Of a stretch of 64,000 nt of DNA, positions 1 through 35,202 are shown in pieces. The notes beneath the pieces were generated by a model that was not told the origin of the DNA, did no database searches, and saw only the letters and a program-made list of their open reading frames with translations. The position numbers and the translations under genes were made by a program. This DNA comes from Maea johnstoni (lineage: Eukaryota; Annelida; Polychaeta; Spionida; Magelonidae): positions 26,768,244 through 26,832,243 of the forward strand of contig OZ012696.1 in the NCBI GenBank assembly GCA_963942565.1, given 5' to 3'. Every line of letters starts with the position of its first letter. The stretch's first letter is position 1.

Positions 1-41
<41 letters not shown>

Positions 42-105
42 TTACTACTACTACTACTACTACTACTACGTCTACTACTCCTACTCCTACTCCTCCTACT
101 ACTAT
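1..105. repeat. (TAC)n microsatellite
   Basis: Imperfect TAC/TCC repeat at the left edge, 40 bp upstream of an AKAP9 exon acceptor. Confidence 0.95.
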
Positions 106-149
106 TTTAAAATATGTTTATATATCTGTGTAATATTTGTGTTCTTCAG

Positions 150-23858
<23,709 letters not shown>

Positions 23859-24151
23859 CACAGACTCCCCCCACCCAACAACCTACTTAAACAACCAGGT
23901 CAAGGCCGGTCAAAGGTCAACAACTGAGGTCAAGGTCAGAGGGGTCGAGAAGAACCAAGGGCAGCTCATGAATGTAACAGACACATTCCTCAGCAGAGAT
24001 TGTTCCTGACAAAAATACTTATATTCCATTTCAGAGAGTAATATTGACAAATATGTGTATATTATAATGGAAAAATAATGATGGTGTGTTTGAGTGCATT
24101 CATCTTTGTGAGGAATAATGCTTTAAGTCAGGTTCTCAGAGTACTCTGCTG

Positions 24152-24157
24152 AATAAA
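24152..24157 (+). terminator. candidate AKAP9 poly(A) signal AATAAA
   Basis: First AATAAA on the plus strand after the AKAP9 stop, about 300 bp downstream. No transcript evidence; other AATAAA motifs follow (for example 30148). Confidence 0.3.
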
Positions 24158-24199
24158 TATTGGGTCTAATACTGGCGTATCTGTGATATGGTAAAGGAA

Positions 24200-24370
24200 A
24201 CATATCATAGGGTCATCAAAGGTGGCGCCCTCTATGTCAACGGTTACGCCCTCTGTGTCAAAGGTGGCACCCTTGGTATCAAAGGTGGCGCCCTCTCTGT
24301 CAAAGGTTGGCCCTCTGTGTCAAAGGTGGCGCCCTCTGTGTCAAATGTGACGCCCTCTATATCACAAGGG
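24200..24370 (+). repeat. ~21-bp minisatellite
   Basis: Units like TCAAAGGTGGCGCCCTCTGTG repeated about seven times, degenerate, shortly after AKAP9. Confidence 0.85.
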
Positions 24371-24445
24371 CTTTTCTGTGTTTGGTATCAAATATCAAAG
24401 ATGGCACCCTTTCTACCAGAGCCAGATGTGCTTTATATGTTGCAG

Positions 24446-24585
24446 ATAGCGCCCTCCATATCAGTAGAGCAGCATTATGTGATGTGTGCTGCCCTCTATA
24501 TCAGTAGAGCAGCATTATGGGACGTGTGCTGCCCTCTATATCAGTAGAGCAGTATTAAATGACGTGTGCTGCCCTCTATATCGCT
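24446..24585 (+). repeat. ~39-bp tandem repeat
   Basis: Three to four units of GCCCTCTATATCAGTAGAGC plus AGCATTATG and GTGTGCT. Confidence 0.85.
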
Positions 24586-24599
24586 GGGGTGTCTGTAGA

Positions 24600-26090
24600 T
24601 AGTGTCATGAGTGCTGCCACCTCTTGGTAGTTCCGTGCACTACATACCTAAGAGATGTTTTTATCTCATTAAACTCCGGGATAGTGATATTGAGGATAAT
24701 TTTGCTGCAGCTCATTAGTGAAAACAGCTTTATGAAACAATCATTGTTCTATTGTTTTAAATGAAGTAATGAAACAAACAGCTGAGTGAAAGCTGAGCAT
24801 CTAGAGGTTATAACCTGCGTGGGACGGTCGCTGCTCATATCAGAAGAACCCTGTGCTAGATTTTGTCCTTTAGAACAGCATTTCTTCTTCCCAAGAAGAA
24901 CATATCAGTCAGGAGACATATCCAGTAACCGAAATACTTGTTAGAAAAATAGGTGTTAAAATAGGTCTCCTTTATCAGAGAAATACATCCCCTTGATCCG
25001 CAACCCCATAGGCACAGCATGCTAGTACCTACGGTATGTGCGCCTCGGGTTACGCGGTGTAGCCTGGGGAAGTATTGGTCATGTGATTGGTTTCGCGGCA
25101 ATTTCAGTCTGACCCAGGGCCTGTGAAACCAGCAGGCAGCCAATCCTGGGGTACACATGTTATCTATGACTCATAATGGTGTGAGGCAGTGAAATTTGAT
25201 GACGCATGCACAGTGCCCACTCCCTGTCTACTACTCCCAGCCTTTATATAATGATATATGTTGAGGGGAGCCGGGAAAGATAAGGTGTTGAATGGGGAAA
25301 ACGAAGTCCAAGAGATTTGCGGTAGTTTATGTGGCTTTGGCAATTGTGATATAATATGCCCTACATGTCCATTAAAGTAGTTGTTCATGGTTCCCGCATG
25401 GAGATGCATGTGAGAAAGTTTCCAGTGACTTGTTATTTTACACAAGGAGTATCAGGAGGGCTGGAATTTGAGAACTGCTGAAAGCATGTGAGGAAGTTAC
25501 CAATGACTTGTTGTTCTGATATTTCCTAGGTGTTCTGATTTTCTTCACCGTAAACTTCAAATTTGTCTGAATTATGCCTAGGATGCACAAAAGGTTGTTA
25601 AACAGACCCTCAAGTCTGCAGCTACTTTATTGGACATCAAAGAATGATTTTTGATAATCTTGAGTGATAAACACTGGAGGAAATCTAGTTGTGGGCTTTC
25701 AAAGAATCCCTCCAGTAGACTAGATCATAAAATCGTGAAATGAGGCCTTCTCGATATTGTGAATCTGTTGTGATTAATTGTATTGATTTCACTTGACTGC
25801 AACGGACATGATACCAGTTTGTCGGTGACGCCTTAGATGAATAAAAATAAGTGGATATGAAACCAGCCGCTCAAACCTGAACAGGCTTGCAGCGGCCCAA
25901 ACGTTGCGTTCTGCGCATGTTGGCGCGCAGGTTTCTCTGTAATCTAAACAATACGAGAGCCCTCATTGGTCTTTGTCTCCTAGTGACGTCACGCTGAGGC
26001 CAGATTATCGAGCCATGGCATAGCCAGGCCTTCACTATAGTGCATACAGTAATTGGTCTCTCGCTACATATCCATTCTTTTATTCATCTA
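24600..26090. other. AKAP9 3' flank, no gene seen
   Basis: Apart from the interspersed repeat at its right end I see no coding signal. It may be 3' UTR or intergenic. Confidence 0.5.
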
Positions 26091-26095
26091 AGATG
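25909..26095 (+). repeat. interspersed repeat, copy 2
   Basis: Same order of shared blocks as 2023-2180, same strand, with small indels. Confidence 0.65.
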
Positions 26096-26138
26096 ATGCT
26101 AACAACAATTTGTGTGTTTTGTTGTTTTTGTCTGCAGG

Positions 26139-26215
26139 ACGTCCTCTCTATGGGCGAAGAGATGGAATTATGCTTTTATCTCCTTCCAGACCCAGGGAAC
26201 AACCCTGCTCTGAAG
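26139..26215 (+). other. orphan exon-like segment
   Basis: TTGTTTTTGTCTGCAG acceptor, 77 nt open in one frame (GEEMELCFYLLPDPGNN), then AAG|GTATTT. No partner exon found and the product is not recognised. Confidence 0.25.
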
Positions 26216-27109
26216 GTATTTAACATGAACACAATGTTAACTTCAACCAAAATTAGAGTCCACTATTTTTCCTATGAACTAGAAAAGTATAATTATGTAC
26301 ATAAAGAGTATGAGAGACTTTAAACATTCACTGTGTACATTTGTGTATATTAAAATCTAGCCTGTATGAAATCACCTTATTTGAGATAATATATTCTTAT
26401 GATCTGCGAGATATTTTAAAGGCTTTAATTGTGATCTTGTTGCACATTTGCTAGGTGTGGCTTTGCTATTTTCCTGGTTGTTTCCCATCAGCATCTCTTG
26501 AATGTGGCCATGTGAGTGTTTCAGTGCTAAGTGTTCCAAAAATCTGCATCATGGTAGATACAACAGCTTTGCTGTGCAAATATTTTACCAAATTGAGTAA
26601 AATGGGGTACCTTTTAAACAGTGAGGTACCCAAGGGAAAGCCAGATCTATTTTAACATATCAGTTTCAAAGTGAAAGCCTGTTTTGAAGCATGGTTGTTA
26701 CAAATCATAAAGTTGAATAATTGAACATTTTTTTTTATGGATCATTAAATATACAGAAAATATACTGCATGGTTAGCTTATTGATAAAAGGAGAAAATAA
26801 ATATTATCCTTACTGTTTTTGTAACTCTAAATCAGGTGAACTTATTTTCTTGGTAGTTTGCCAGAATTGTGTGATCTCAGAGTGTACGAACACTTAGCTA
26901 CAAACCTTTATGGTCTGTTTTCTTGTTATATGTGTGCGTTTGTGTGTACCAGGATGACCTGCATGCCCGATCCCCAACACCCCTTGTGTAAGGGTATTTC
27001 GTGCAACAGAGGTGTGCCCAGGGTACATTTGTGGTATACTTGTGGTGGAAGATGTGTCACAAAAGAAAATAATGTATTGATTTGCTGTATGTGCCACATG
27101 ATAACTATG

Positions 27110-27310
27110 AAGGGTATTATATATGGGCCCCATAGTAAACATGTAGGTACCACAGATCTCCTTGTCTCATGATTACTATGTGGTGTATCACACATATGTG
27201 CCACATAGTAAACATGTAGGCACCACACATTTTCATGCCTCATGATCACTATGTAGTGTATCGCATATATGTGCCACACTGTAAACATGTAGGTACTCAT
27301 GATTACTATG
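27110..27310 (+). repeat. ~78-bp tandem repeat, about 2.5 copies
   Basis: Units containing ATGTGCCACATAGTAAACAT, GTAGGTACCACA and CTCATGATTACTATGT. Confidence 0.85.
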
Positions 27311-27319
27311 TGAGATCCA

Positions 27320-29290
27320 TGTCTACTTCAACATTACCACCAAGTTCCCATGAGATACCACAAACTGACCACATGTGAACCACAGAATTACCCTGGGGAT
27401 ATCACATGCTGTAGGGGTTGGGCCTCGTGCAGTTTCTTACACCGTGCATTCCAACATACCACTGCCAGTTTGTCACATTTTAACATTGTTTTAGTATAGA
27501 ATTGCTGTTTATTAGATGATTGAGAAATTCGGGTTTCTCTTAAATATTCGTCAAAACTTGTTGGTAACCCTCTCCTGCTTGGTCTGTCTTCATGAGTGCT
27601 AAGGCATGAAATGCAAAAAAACACTCATGGAGGTCGAATATAGTAAAGCGTATTATAGGTAATATATGAAATATAGGATAATAGTTTGGATATATCTTGG
27701 TTATTGAATACAGAACATTTATTGGGATCCTAACATTGGCAATGTTAGGATCCCACTAAAGTCCTGCACTTCAGTCCTGAGCTGATGATAATGTGTGCTT
27801 TTAAACTGCATCATTTAATTTGATTATGCTCAAAAAAAAACCTGTAATTTGCTAAATGTACCAAGTTTGAATTATGCATACAGAATGTGAAGAAGTTGCC
27901 AGTGACTTTGGGTTCCTTGATGTGTTTCCCTCATGTACTCCAGTTACCTGCATCACGTACAACTTGGAAGTCATAATTTAGCATAATATGGCATAAAAAG
28001 TGATGATTAAAAAAAATTCCAATACAGTAGAGCCCATTTACCTGTATCTTGTGGCACCTTATTAAAAACAAAAAAAAATACGTTAAAACAATTTAACTTG
28101 AGATTTCTTTTTAGAAAAAGATGCTGAAGAAATACTTATGCTATTGCAACCTAGTTTGCAAGATTCTTTTATTTGAGACAGTAATTCTATTGTGCCTTCA
28201 TCATAGGAAGTATATTGTACGATTGTTGACCTGCATTGTGAGAAGTTTGCATGTAATTTGTTTCTATGCATGTTCCCAATACCGTCCTGATGGACTGGGT
28301 GGAAGAGGGTTAACCAACAACTGCTTCTGGGGTGTGTTTTTGCAGTTCAAACATTTCTTGATGACCAAGAAATGGTTTCTGTTGAAGAGCCACCATGCTG
28401 CTTGCTCATTGGTCCTGCCACAATTACGCGTTGTTTCTGAGTGTCATGAGAAGGGTGCATTGTGGGTAAAGAAAATATTTCCAATATTTAAGGTAATACA
28501 TCTCAATGTATGTTTACTATTTTCGCAGAGTAAGGGCAAAGGTCGATCACTTTTAGCGTTTCATTCTCCTAAGTGAAAATCATTAAAGATATAATCGCAA
28601 GGAATTCTGGAACTCTTTGTAAGAAGACAGTGTAGTTGAAAGGAGAATAGAAAACATGCGATAAGCTGGGTTATACTTAGCACCATTCCTACTCAGAGGC
28701 TGCTAATTGTGGCAAGATCATCATGACCTTGCTCACTTGACACACTGATACTGTATCCCCTTTTATGGAAGGGGTTCCCTTTACTTTCGCTGTGAGGTGA
28801 GGGGTTGTTCCAGGGGGGCAGTGAATTCCATTCGTTGTGCCCCTTGAAAAGTTAGATATGGACACTTTTAGAAATAATTTGGGAATGAAGCGCACACAAA
28901 CATTTGAAGTGGAGTTGTGAGTTCAGATTTTATTAGCAACTCTTTTTCATTTTATTTTTTTCGAAAGGTGCTTTTGCTATAAATAACCCACCAAAATAAT
29001 AATATTTTATGAATTCAATAACTCCCTTCAGGGGAGCTTTTAATTTGGTCATTTGGTTATTTTATAGGCGTTGTTTTTTGCCAGAGAGAAATTGCCAAAA
29101 TAATCAGTCAAGTTGTATATCTTGCATTCTTTATAATGAAATATTCTAGCCAAACGCTTAGAGGATATTCCGTATATGGTGGACCTGATATATCCACTAT
29201 GGAATGGATTTTCAGGATGGGGGAAATAAGTCACATATTAGCTATCGAGCATAATGGAATAACAGGATTCTCAGACCTTTGGAAATCTTA
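27320..29290. other. intergenic or 3' UTR, nothing recognised
   Basis: AT-rich sequence with scattered short open frames (longest about 150 codons at 28121-28576) that resemble no family I know and have no good codon pattern. Confidence 0.5.
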
Positions 29291-29298
29291 CAAAATTA

Positions 29299-29326
29299 AA
29301 GTATATATATATATATATATATATAA

Positions 29327-29359
<33 letters not shown>

Positions 29360-29362
29360 AAT

Positions 29363-29410
<48 letters not shown>

Positions 29411-29412
29411 GT
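29299..29412. repeat. (TA)n microsatellite with AAATATA interruptions
   Basis: About 114 bp. Confidence 0.95.
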
Positions 29413-30147
29413 AGTTAGAGGTTTGTGAATGAACTTGATTAAAGGAGTGCCCTCTTTTGAAAGAAAAATGACTTTCTGGCGCAGATAATGCCCTCCATTG
29501 GGCAAAAAGTGAACTGAGAATGGTGTTACTTCAGTAGGCTATTTCGAGTCAATGCTGCTTAAAGGGCAATTGAAAATGAAAGGGGATACTATCCACAATA
29601 GCCACTGTAGTTTCTTTCATGTCCACCGATCTTTCTACGTGCAATTATTTTCCAAAATCAGAATATTGGAATCAATTTTCCAATTTGGTTTAACAATTTG
29701 AGGACTGAACAGGCTGGCAATTGCGAGCTAACAAATACTTGTTTTTTTTGCTGGAAACTGGCTTGAACTTTTTTCCGAGTGTTTTTTTCCCTCCATAATC
29801 AGGATCTTGCAATCAATTTTCCACACACTTGAGGACTGAATAGAATAACTTCCTTGCATGTCTGCATGATTGAGCATGGAAAAAACTTTTCCAGTCAGTT
29901 CAGTTCTCGACTTGTTAATCCAGCACCTATTTATTTATAGAAGCAATCAGTTTATTATGTATAGAGAGTAAATGTATATACTGTATTGGTGTAGCTTGGC
30001 TTTTGGCTACGAAGTGAGCAATGTGCAAAAAGTTTTAGGGTGTAATTTTTTCACATTTATTTGAAAGATTTGCTGCGGTTGTATTTGAAGTTGAGGTTTT
30101 CTTGTACATTGTTCACACTCTAAGATGTGTTTGTAATATAGGCTTAT

Positions 30148-30153
30148 AATAAA
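30148..30153 (+). terminator. candidate distal poly(A) signal AATAAA
   Basis: AATAAA in GGCTTATAATAAAGTATG, followed by a T-rich segment. It could end a very long AKAP9 3' UTR. Weak evidence. Confidence 0.2.
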
Positions 30154-30383
30154 GTATGAATTTTAAATGTACAACTGACTTTCTTTGAATGTGTTCTGTC
30201 ACTTCTGTGTGAGTTCCCCCTCGATGGTATGATATGGATTTATGACATTTTAAAAATATCTTCAAAATAAACTTGAATTCACCAAAATAATTGAAGACGA
30301 GTTGTAAGCTAAGCTCAGACTGACATTCCATATTAAATATAGTTAAGAATCACCATTAAATGGAGTGGCAATACAAAATGGAG

Positions 30384-30890
30384 TAGGGATGTCATCAATA
30401 GTCAACAAATCGATAAATCAACATTTTCAACTTGCCAATTAAATCTAATCTAATCGTTGGGTATCGAATCGAAATAATTGATATTCTGTACCCCATAAAC
30501 GGCGTATGATTATTAATAAAAAATACACTTCCCAGACATTTTCCTGTTAAATTTACACAAAGTGAAACTCTTGACTAAATATTAAATCGAATCTAATCGT
30601 TGGGTATCGAATCCAAATAATTGATATTCTGTACCCCATAAACGGCGTATGATTATTAATAAAAAATACACTTCCCAGACATTTTCCTGTTAAATTTACA
30701 CAAAGTGAAACTCTTGACTAAATATTGAAGTATTTACTATGGCTTTTATAAGAGAAATTGGAAGGAATGGTGTACTTTACTCAAACATATGGCCAAGACA
30801 CAGGGTATGGAACCGAATCGAATTGAATCGATATATCGGAAAAAGTAAAGCAATTAATCGAAAAAAAAAGGGATATCAATGACATCCCTA
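30384..30890. mobile_element. TIR element TAGGGATGTCAT with internal duplication
   Basis: Left end TAGGGATGTCATCAATA, right end TATCAATGACATCCCTA (inverted). The interior has a ~146-bp direct duplication (TCTAATCGTTGGGTATCGAA onward, about 30447-30585 and 30593-30731). No coding capacity. A second right-end-like sequence lies at about 30975-30995. Confidence 0.8.
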
Positions 30891-31192
30891 TAAATAATTG
30901 TGCCCTACCAGCACCTTACTGCGTATAGAATCGAATCGAAAAATATATCAGTTAATCGAATTGATAAAATTTCATATCAATGACATCACTACTACTTGGT
31001 ATGAACATGAAAAGAACATGCAACTCATCTTTTTTTCATCTTACATTTTTCAAAAGGTGCTTTAGTCAGGAAAATATCACCAAAAAGCGAGGCCATTCTT
31101 GATGCTACAGGATGACTGAGTTGAGAAGGTTAGGAGTAATTCACAACACCTACCAAAGATAACACACAAAGAGCAGTGTTCACTGAGTGGAA

Positions 31193-31198
31193 TTTATT
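31193..31198 (-). terminator. candidate CIR1 poly(A) signal
   Basis: TTTATT on the plus strand reads AATAAA on the CIR1 strand, about 1.5 kb past the stop. The intervening 3' UTR would contain two (TA)n tracts and a MITE. No transcript evidence. Confidence 0.3.
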
Positions 31199-31370
31199 TT
31201 TGCATACTATATCATACAAAATTGTTACAAACTACTGGTAAAATGATGAAATTTTCATTCCCTGAAGCATACATCCACTACCTGTCAAAAAGATATATGT
31301 ATCCGGTGAAATTTACAAAAGTGAAAATCAGACTGCTTTTCATTACAAGTTCAACTCCAAAAGCCATGAG

Positions 31371-31615
<245 letters not shown>

Positions 31616-32110
31616 CACATTTACACATAAAAACTGACATATACAGAATTCCTGATTTCAGTCAAAGGAGTGGCTATGGAAGTACAGAAAACTGGGCATG
31701 TATACCCTAAGTGGAAAAACTTTAACCCTCAGCTAGCTGAAGAAAACTAAAAAATACTACATTAAACATATAAATAACGGCACATGTAATGAAGTTGGTC
31801 ACAAGTAAGAGATATTGGTCAAGGTATATTTTTAACTTGTTAATCTGGTTAAAACCATATTAGTTGTCTTCATAATCACTTAACTCCCATTGCTTCTTGA
31901 GTCTTTGAGAACTTAGCAACTGAAATCTGCATAATTGAACTTTCAATGACTGTACGCATGATGATAACAAACATTTTGAATTGTTTGGGAAAAATCGTAA
32001 GTATGAGCATCTTTGCACAAAGATAATGCAGTATTACACTAGGTGTTTGGTGTGACCTTCCAGATTCCTTGGTTGCCAGTTACAGATATATATATAAATA
32101 TATACAATTT

Positions 32111-32293
32111 TTCCCTAACCGTTCAAATGCTGAGGCTATTTTCATCCGTAGCACAAGGACGCAAAGTTTGTTGAAAAACCTGTAAACCCTTTCATGTTGG
32201 TATTCATTGGATAGCTCTCGCTGAGTACTCTCAGATGAGTACCCATGTGGCAGGGTTTCAATCATGTTTCAGCTTTTATGCATCATTTTGTAT
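32111..32293. mobile_element. TTAA MITE family A, copy 9 (degenerate)
   Basis: CTAACCGTTCAAATGCTGAG start and the GTTGGTATTCATTGGATAGC core are recognisable; the right end is lost. Lies in the probable CIR1 3' UTR. Confidence 0.7.
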
Positions 32294-32407
32294 CTCTGAG
32301 CAACGAATGAACTTTCAGCAAAATTAAAAGGGAAAGGTTCAACATATCAACATAGGAAATTGCACCATGGTATATTTTTTGTCTTTCTACAATATGCTAC
32401 ATTTGTT

Positions 32408-32414
32408 TTATATA

Positions 32415-32510
<96 letters not shown>
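32408..32510. repeat. (TA)n microsatellite
   Basis: About 100 bp of TA in the probable CIR1 3' UTR. Confidence 0.95.
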
Positions 32511-32512
<2 letters not shown>

Positions 32513-32734
32513 CTCAATTACACATATCAAGAACACAGCCTCGGCTGCTAGGAAAAGTTACGTTATAAACATAATTTCTATCAAGTTTCAATGAATATCT
32601 TTATATAACAGTTAGGGTCAATTCCAAAAATAACCGCTAGTACCGAAATAAGCAAGTACTTCATGATTGCTCTACATCTAATAAGTAACTGGTGAAAAGT
32701 CTATGATCTATCTCTCCTATTTCTGCCTCTGCTG

Positions 32735-35202
32735 TTACTTCTGCTTCTTGTCCCTCCCTCTGCTGTTGCTTCTGCTACTATATCTCCTTTTTCTGCTAGA
32801 CTTCTGTCCTCTGTTTCTGCCTCTGCTGTTACTTCTGCTTCTTTTCCGCCCCCTGCTGTTACTTCTGCTTCTATTCCTACCTCTTCTGCTGTTACTTCTG
32901 CTTCTATTCCTACCTCTGCTGTTACTTCTGCTTCTATTCCTACCTCTTCTGCTGTTACTTCTACTTCTATTTCTCCCTCTGCTGTTACTTCTGCTTCTAT
33001 TCCTACCTCTTCTGCTGTTACTTCTACTTCTTTTCCTCCCCCTGCTGTTACTTCTGCTTCTATTCCTACCTCTTCGGCTGTTACTTCTGCTCCTGTCCCT
33101 CCCCCTGCTGTTACTTCTTTTTCTGTCCTTCCTGCTACTTTTTCTCTCAGGTTCCTCCCTTTTTCTCTTCTGTTCCCTGTTCACACTCTTCTCTGTTTCC
33201 CTCAATCCGCTGTTGCTAATATCAATTTCTTTTTCTTTGCTGTCACTTTTATTGTGCTCCATCCCCTCGCTACCACTCTTAGGTTTTCCTTCAAGTGTTA
33301 CTTTCTGTTCGATTCTGTCCTCGTTTTTATCTTCCTCAATCTTAATTGCAGCACTTTCGTCCTGAACTTTTATGCTACTTTTTCCCTCTACCTCTGTATG
33401 ATGTTCTTCCTTTCGTTCACCATGTTCCTCTACGTTCATCTTGACAGAATCTTCCTTCTCTACTTTAACATGGCATTCTTCCTTTACTTCAAAAGGACCG
33501 ACCCTTACTTCTCTAACATCTTCACCTACTTGTTTGCTACCTCCACCCCTGCTTTCCTCACCTTGCTCTTCTTCCCCTCTAGAGTCCTTAAAAGGACCAG
33601 AGCTCTCACTGGACCTTCTTCCCTCATATTTCCGGTCAGAGTCCTTAGAAGGACCTGGACTCAGACTCCTACCAGAGGCCTTAGAAGGACCAGGACTCTG
33701 ACTGGACCTTCTCTCTCTGGACTTACCCTCACAGACCTCAGATTCATTCAGCTTATCCCTGCTGTCTTGAACCTGAGATGGGCCAGGACTTTGACTGTCC
33801 TTTCTTTCCCTGGATTTGATATTGGAGTCCCCAGATTCACTTACACTGTCCCTCCTGTCTTTCTCTTTGGATGAACCAGGACTGGACAATCTACGTCTGG
33901 ACTTCATGTCAGACTCCTTAGATGGTCCAGGACTCTGACTGGACCTTCTATCTCTGGACTTCCTGTCAGACTCCTTAGATGGTCCAGGACTCTGACTGGA
34001 CCTTCTATCTCTGGACTTCTTGTCAGAATTCCTAGATGGTCCAGGACTCTGACTGGACCTTCTATCTCTGGACTTTTTGTCAGAGTCCCTAGATGGTCCA
34101 GGACTCTGACTGGACTTTCTATGTCTGGACTTCCTGTCAGAATCCTTAGATGGTCCAGGACTCTGACTGGATCTCCTATCTCTGGACTTTCTGTCAGAGT
34201 CCCTAGATGGCCCAGGACTCTGACTGGACTTTTCTACTCTAGATTTCCTGTCAGAGTCCTTAGATGGTCCAGGACTCTGACTGGTCCTTCTACCTCTGGA
34301 CTTCTTGTCAGAACCCCTAGATGGTCCAGGACTTTGACTGGACCTCCTACCTTTGGACTTCCTGTCAGAATCCCTAGATGGTCCAGGACTTTGACTGGAC
34401 TTTCTACCTTTGGATTTCCTGTCACAGTCCCTAGATGGACCAGGACTCTGACTGGACCTTCTACCTTTAGGCAGTTTGTCGAAGTCCCTAGATTTTTCTA
34501 GCTTATCCCTGCTATCTTTCTTTTTAGGATACCTTTTTGCTTGTTTTTCACCATCTGAGTTGCTACTACTGCTACTAGCACTTTCACTCCCACTGGAACT
34601 CTCCGATCTGCTCCTGTGCCTCCTTGTATTTCTCTCTTGTTTCTGAGGACTCCTAGTCTTCTGCGGAGAATGCCTCATCCTTTCGTTCCGTCTTTCTTTC
34701 TCCATTCCATGTGACTGACGACGAGCCGGACTTATGGAACGATCCTCACCACGTGATGGCCTACGATCTCGGCCGCTCTTTCTGTGAGATTGATGTTCGT
34801 CAGGGGAGCGGCGACGATGGGATGAACTGCTCGGTCCTCCACTTCCGAGACCAGCCCTCCCATGTTCCCAAATACCGCTCATGCCACCTCCGCCAGCTCG
34901 AGGCTCATCTGGACTGCGCTGACGCTGCATAGGACTCCGGGATCGACTCCTTCCTCTTTTACTGGAGAGTTCCAATTCCCGCGATGGTTTCCGCCCAAGA
35001 CCAGGCCGTTCCCTCGATCGGCTTCGACCTGGCCTGCCATCTCGTTTCTCGCTGCTTTTGGAGTGTGGAGGAGAGCGGGATCGCCTTGCTATTCTTGGTG
35101 GTGCCATCTGGTGGTCAGAATCAGAATCGCTATCCTCATTACTTGATTCTTCCTTTTTCTTCTTCTTTTTTGACTTCTTCTTCTTCTTGGACTTCTCAGA
35201 AT
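32735..35202 (-). CDS. CIR1: CIR1 exon 9 (expanded RS-repeat tail, stop)
   Basis: Single 2,468 nt coding exon after acceptor CATTTCCAG, phase 1; stop codon TAA at 32737-32735. Lys-rich start, Arg/Ser/Pro-rich segment, 19-residue tandem repeats (33560-34480), an acidic Lys/Glu/Val segment (about 33300-33560), then about 125 residues of [11 protein letters not shown]-type repeats ending [10 protein letters not shown] domains of this kind bind splicing factors and RNA and are heavily phosphorylated. Confidence 0.9.

Noticed and set aside
24188-24547. 119-codon open frame after AKAP9
   Set aside because: Formed by the 21-bp minisatellite.
28121-28576. 151-codon open frame as a gene
   Set aside because: No recognisable domain, no codon bias and no splice-linked partner.
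32703-33365. 220-codon plus-strand open frame rich in Leu
   Set aside because: Antisense shadow of the CIR1 RS repeat tail.
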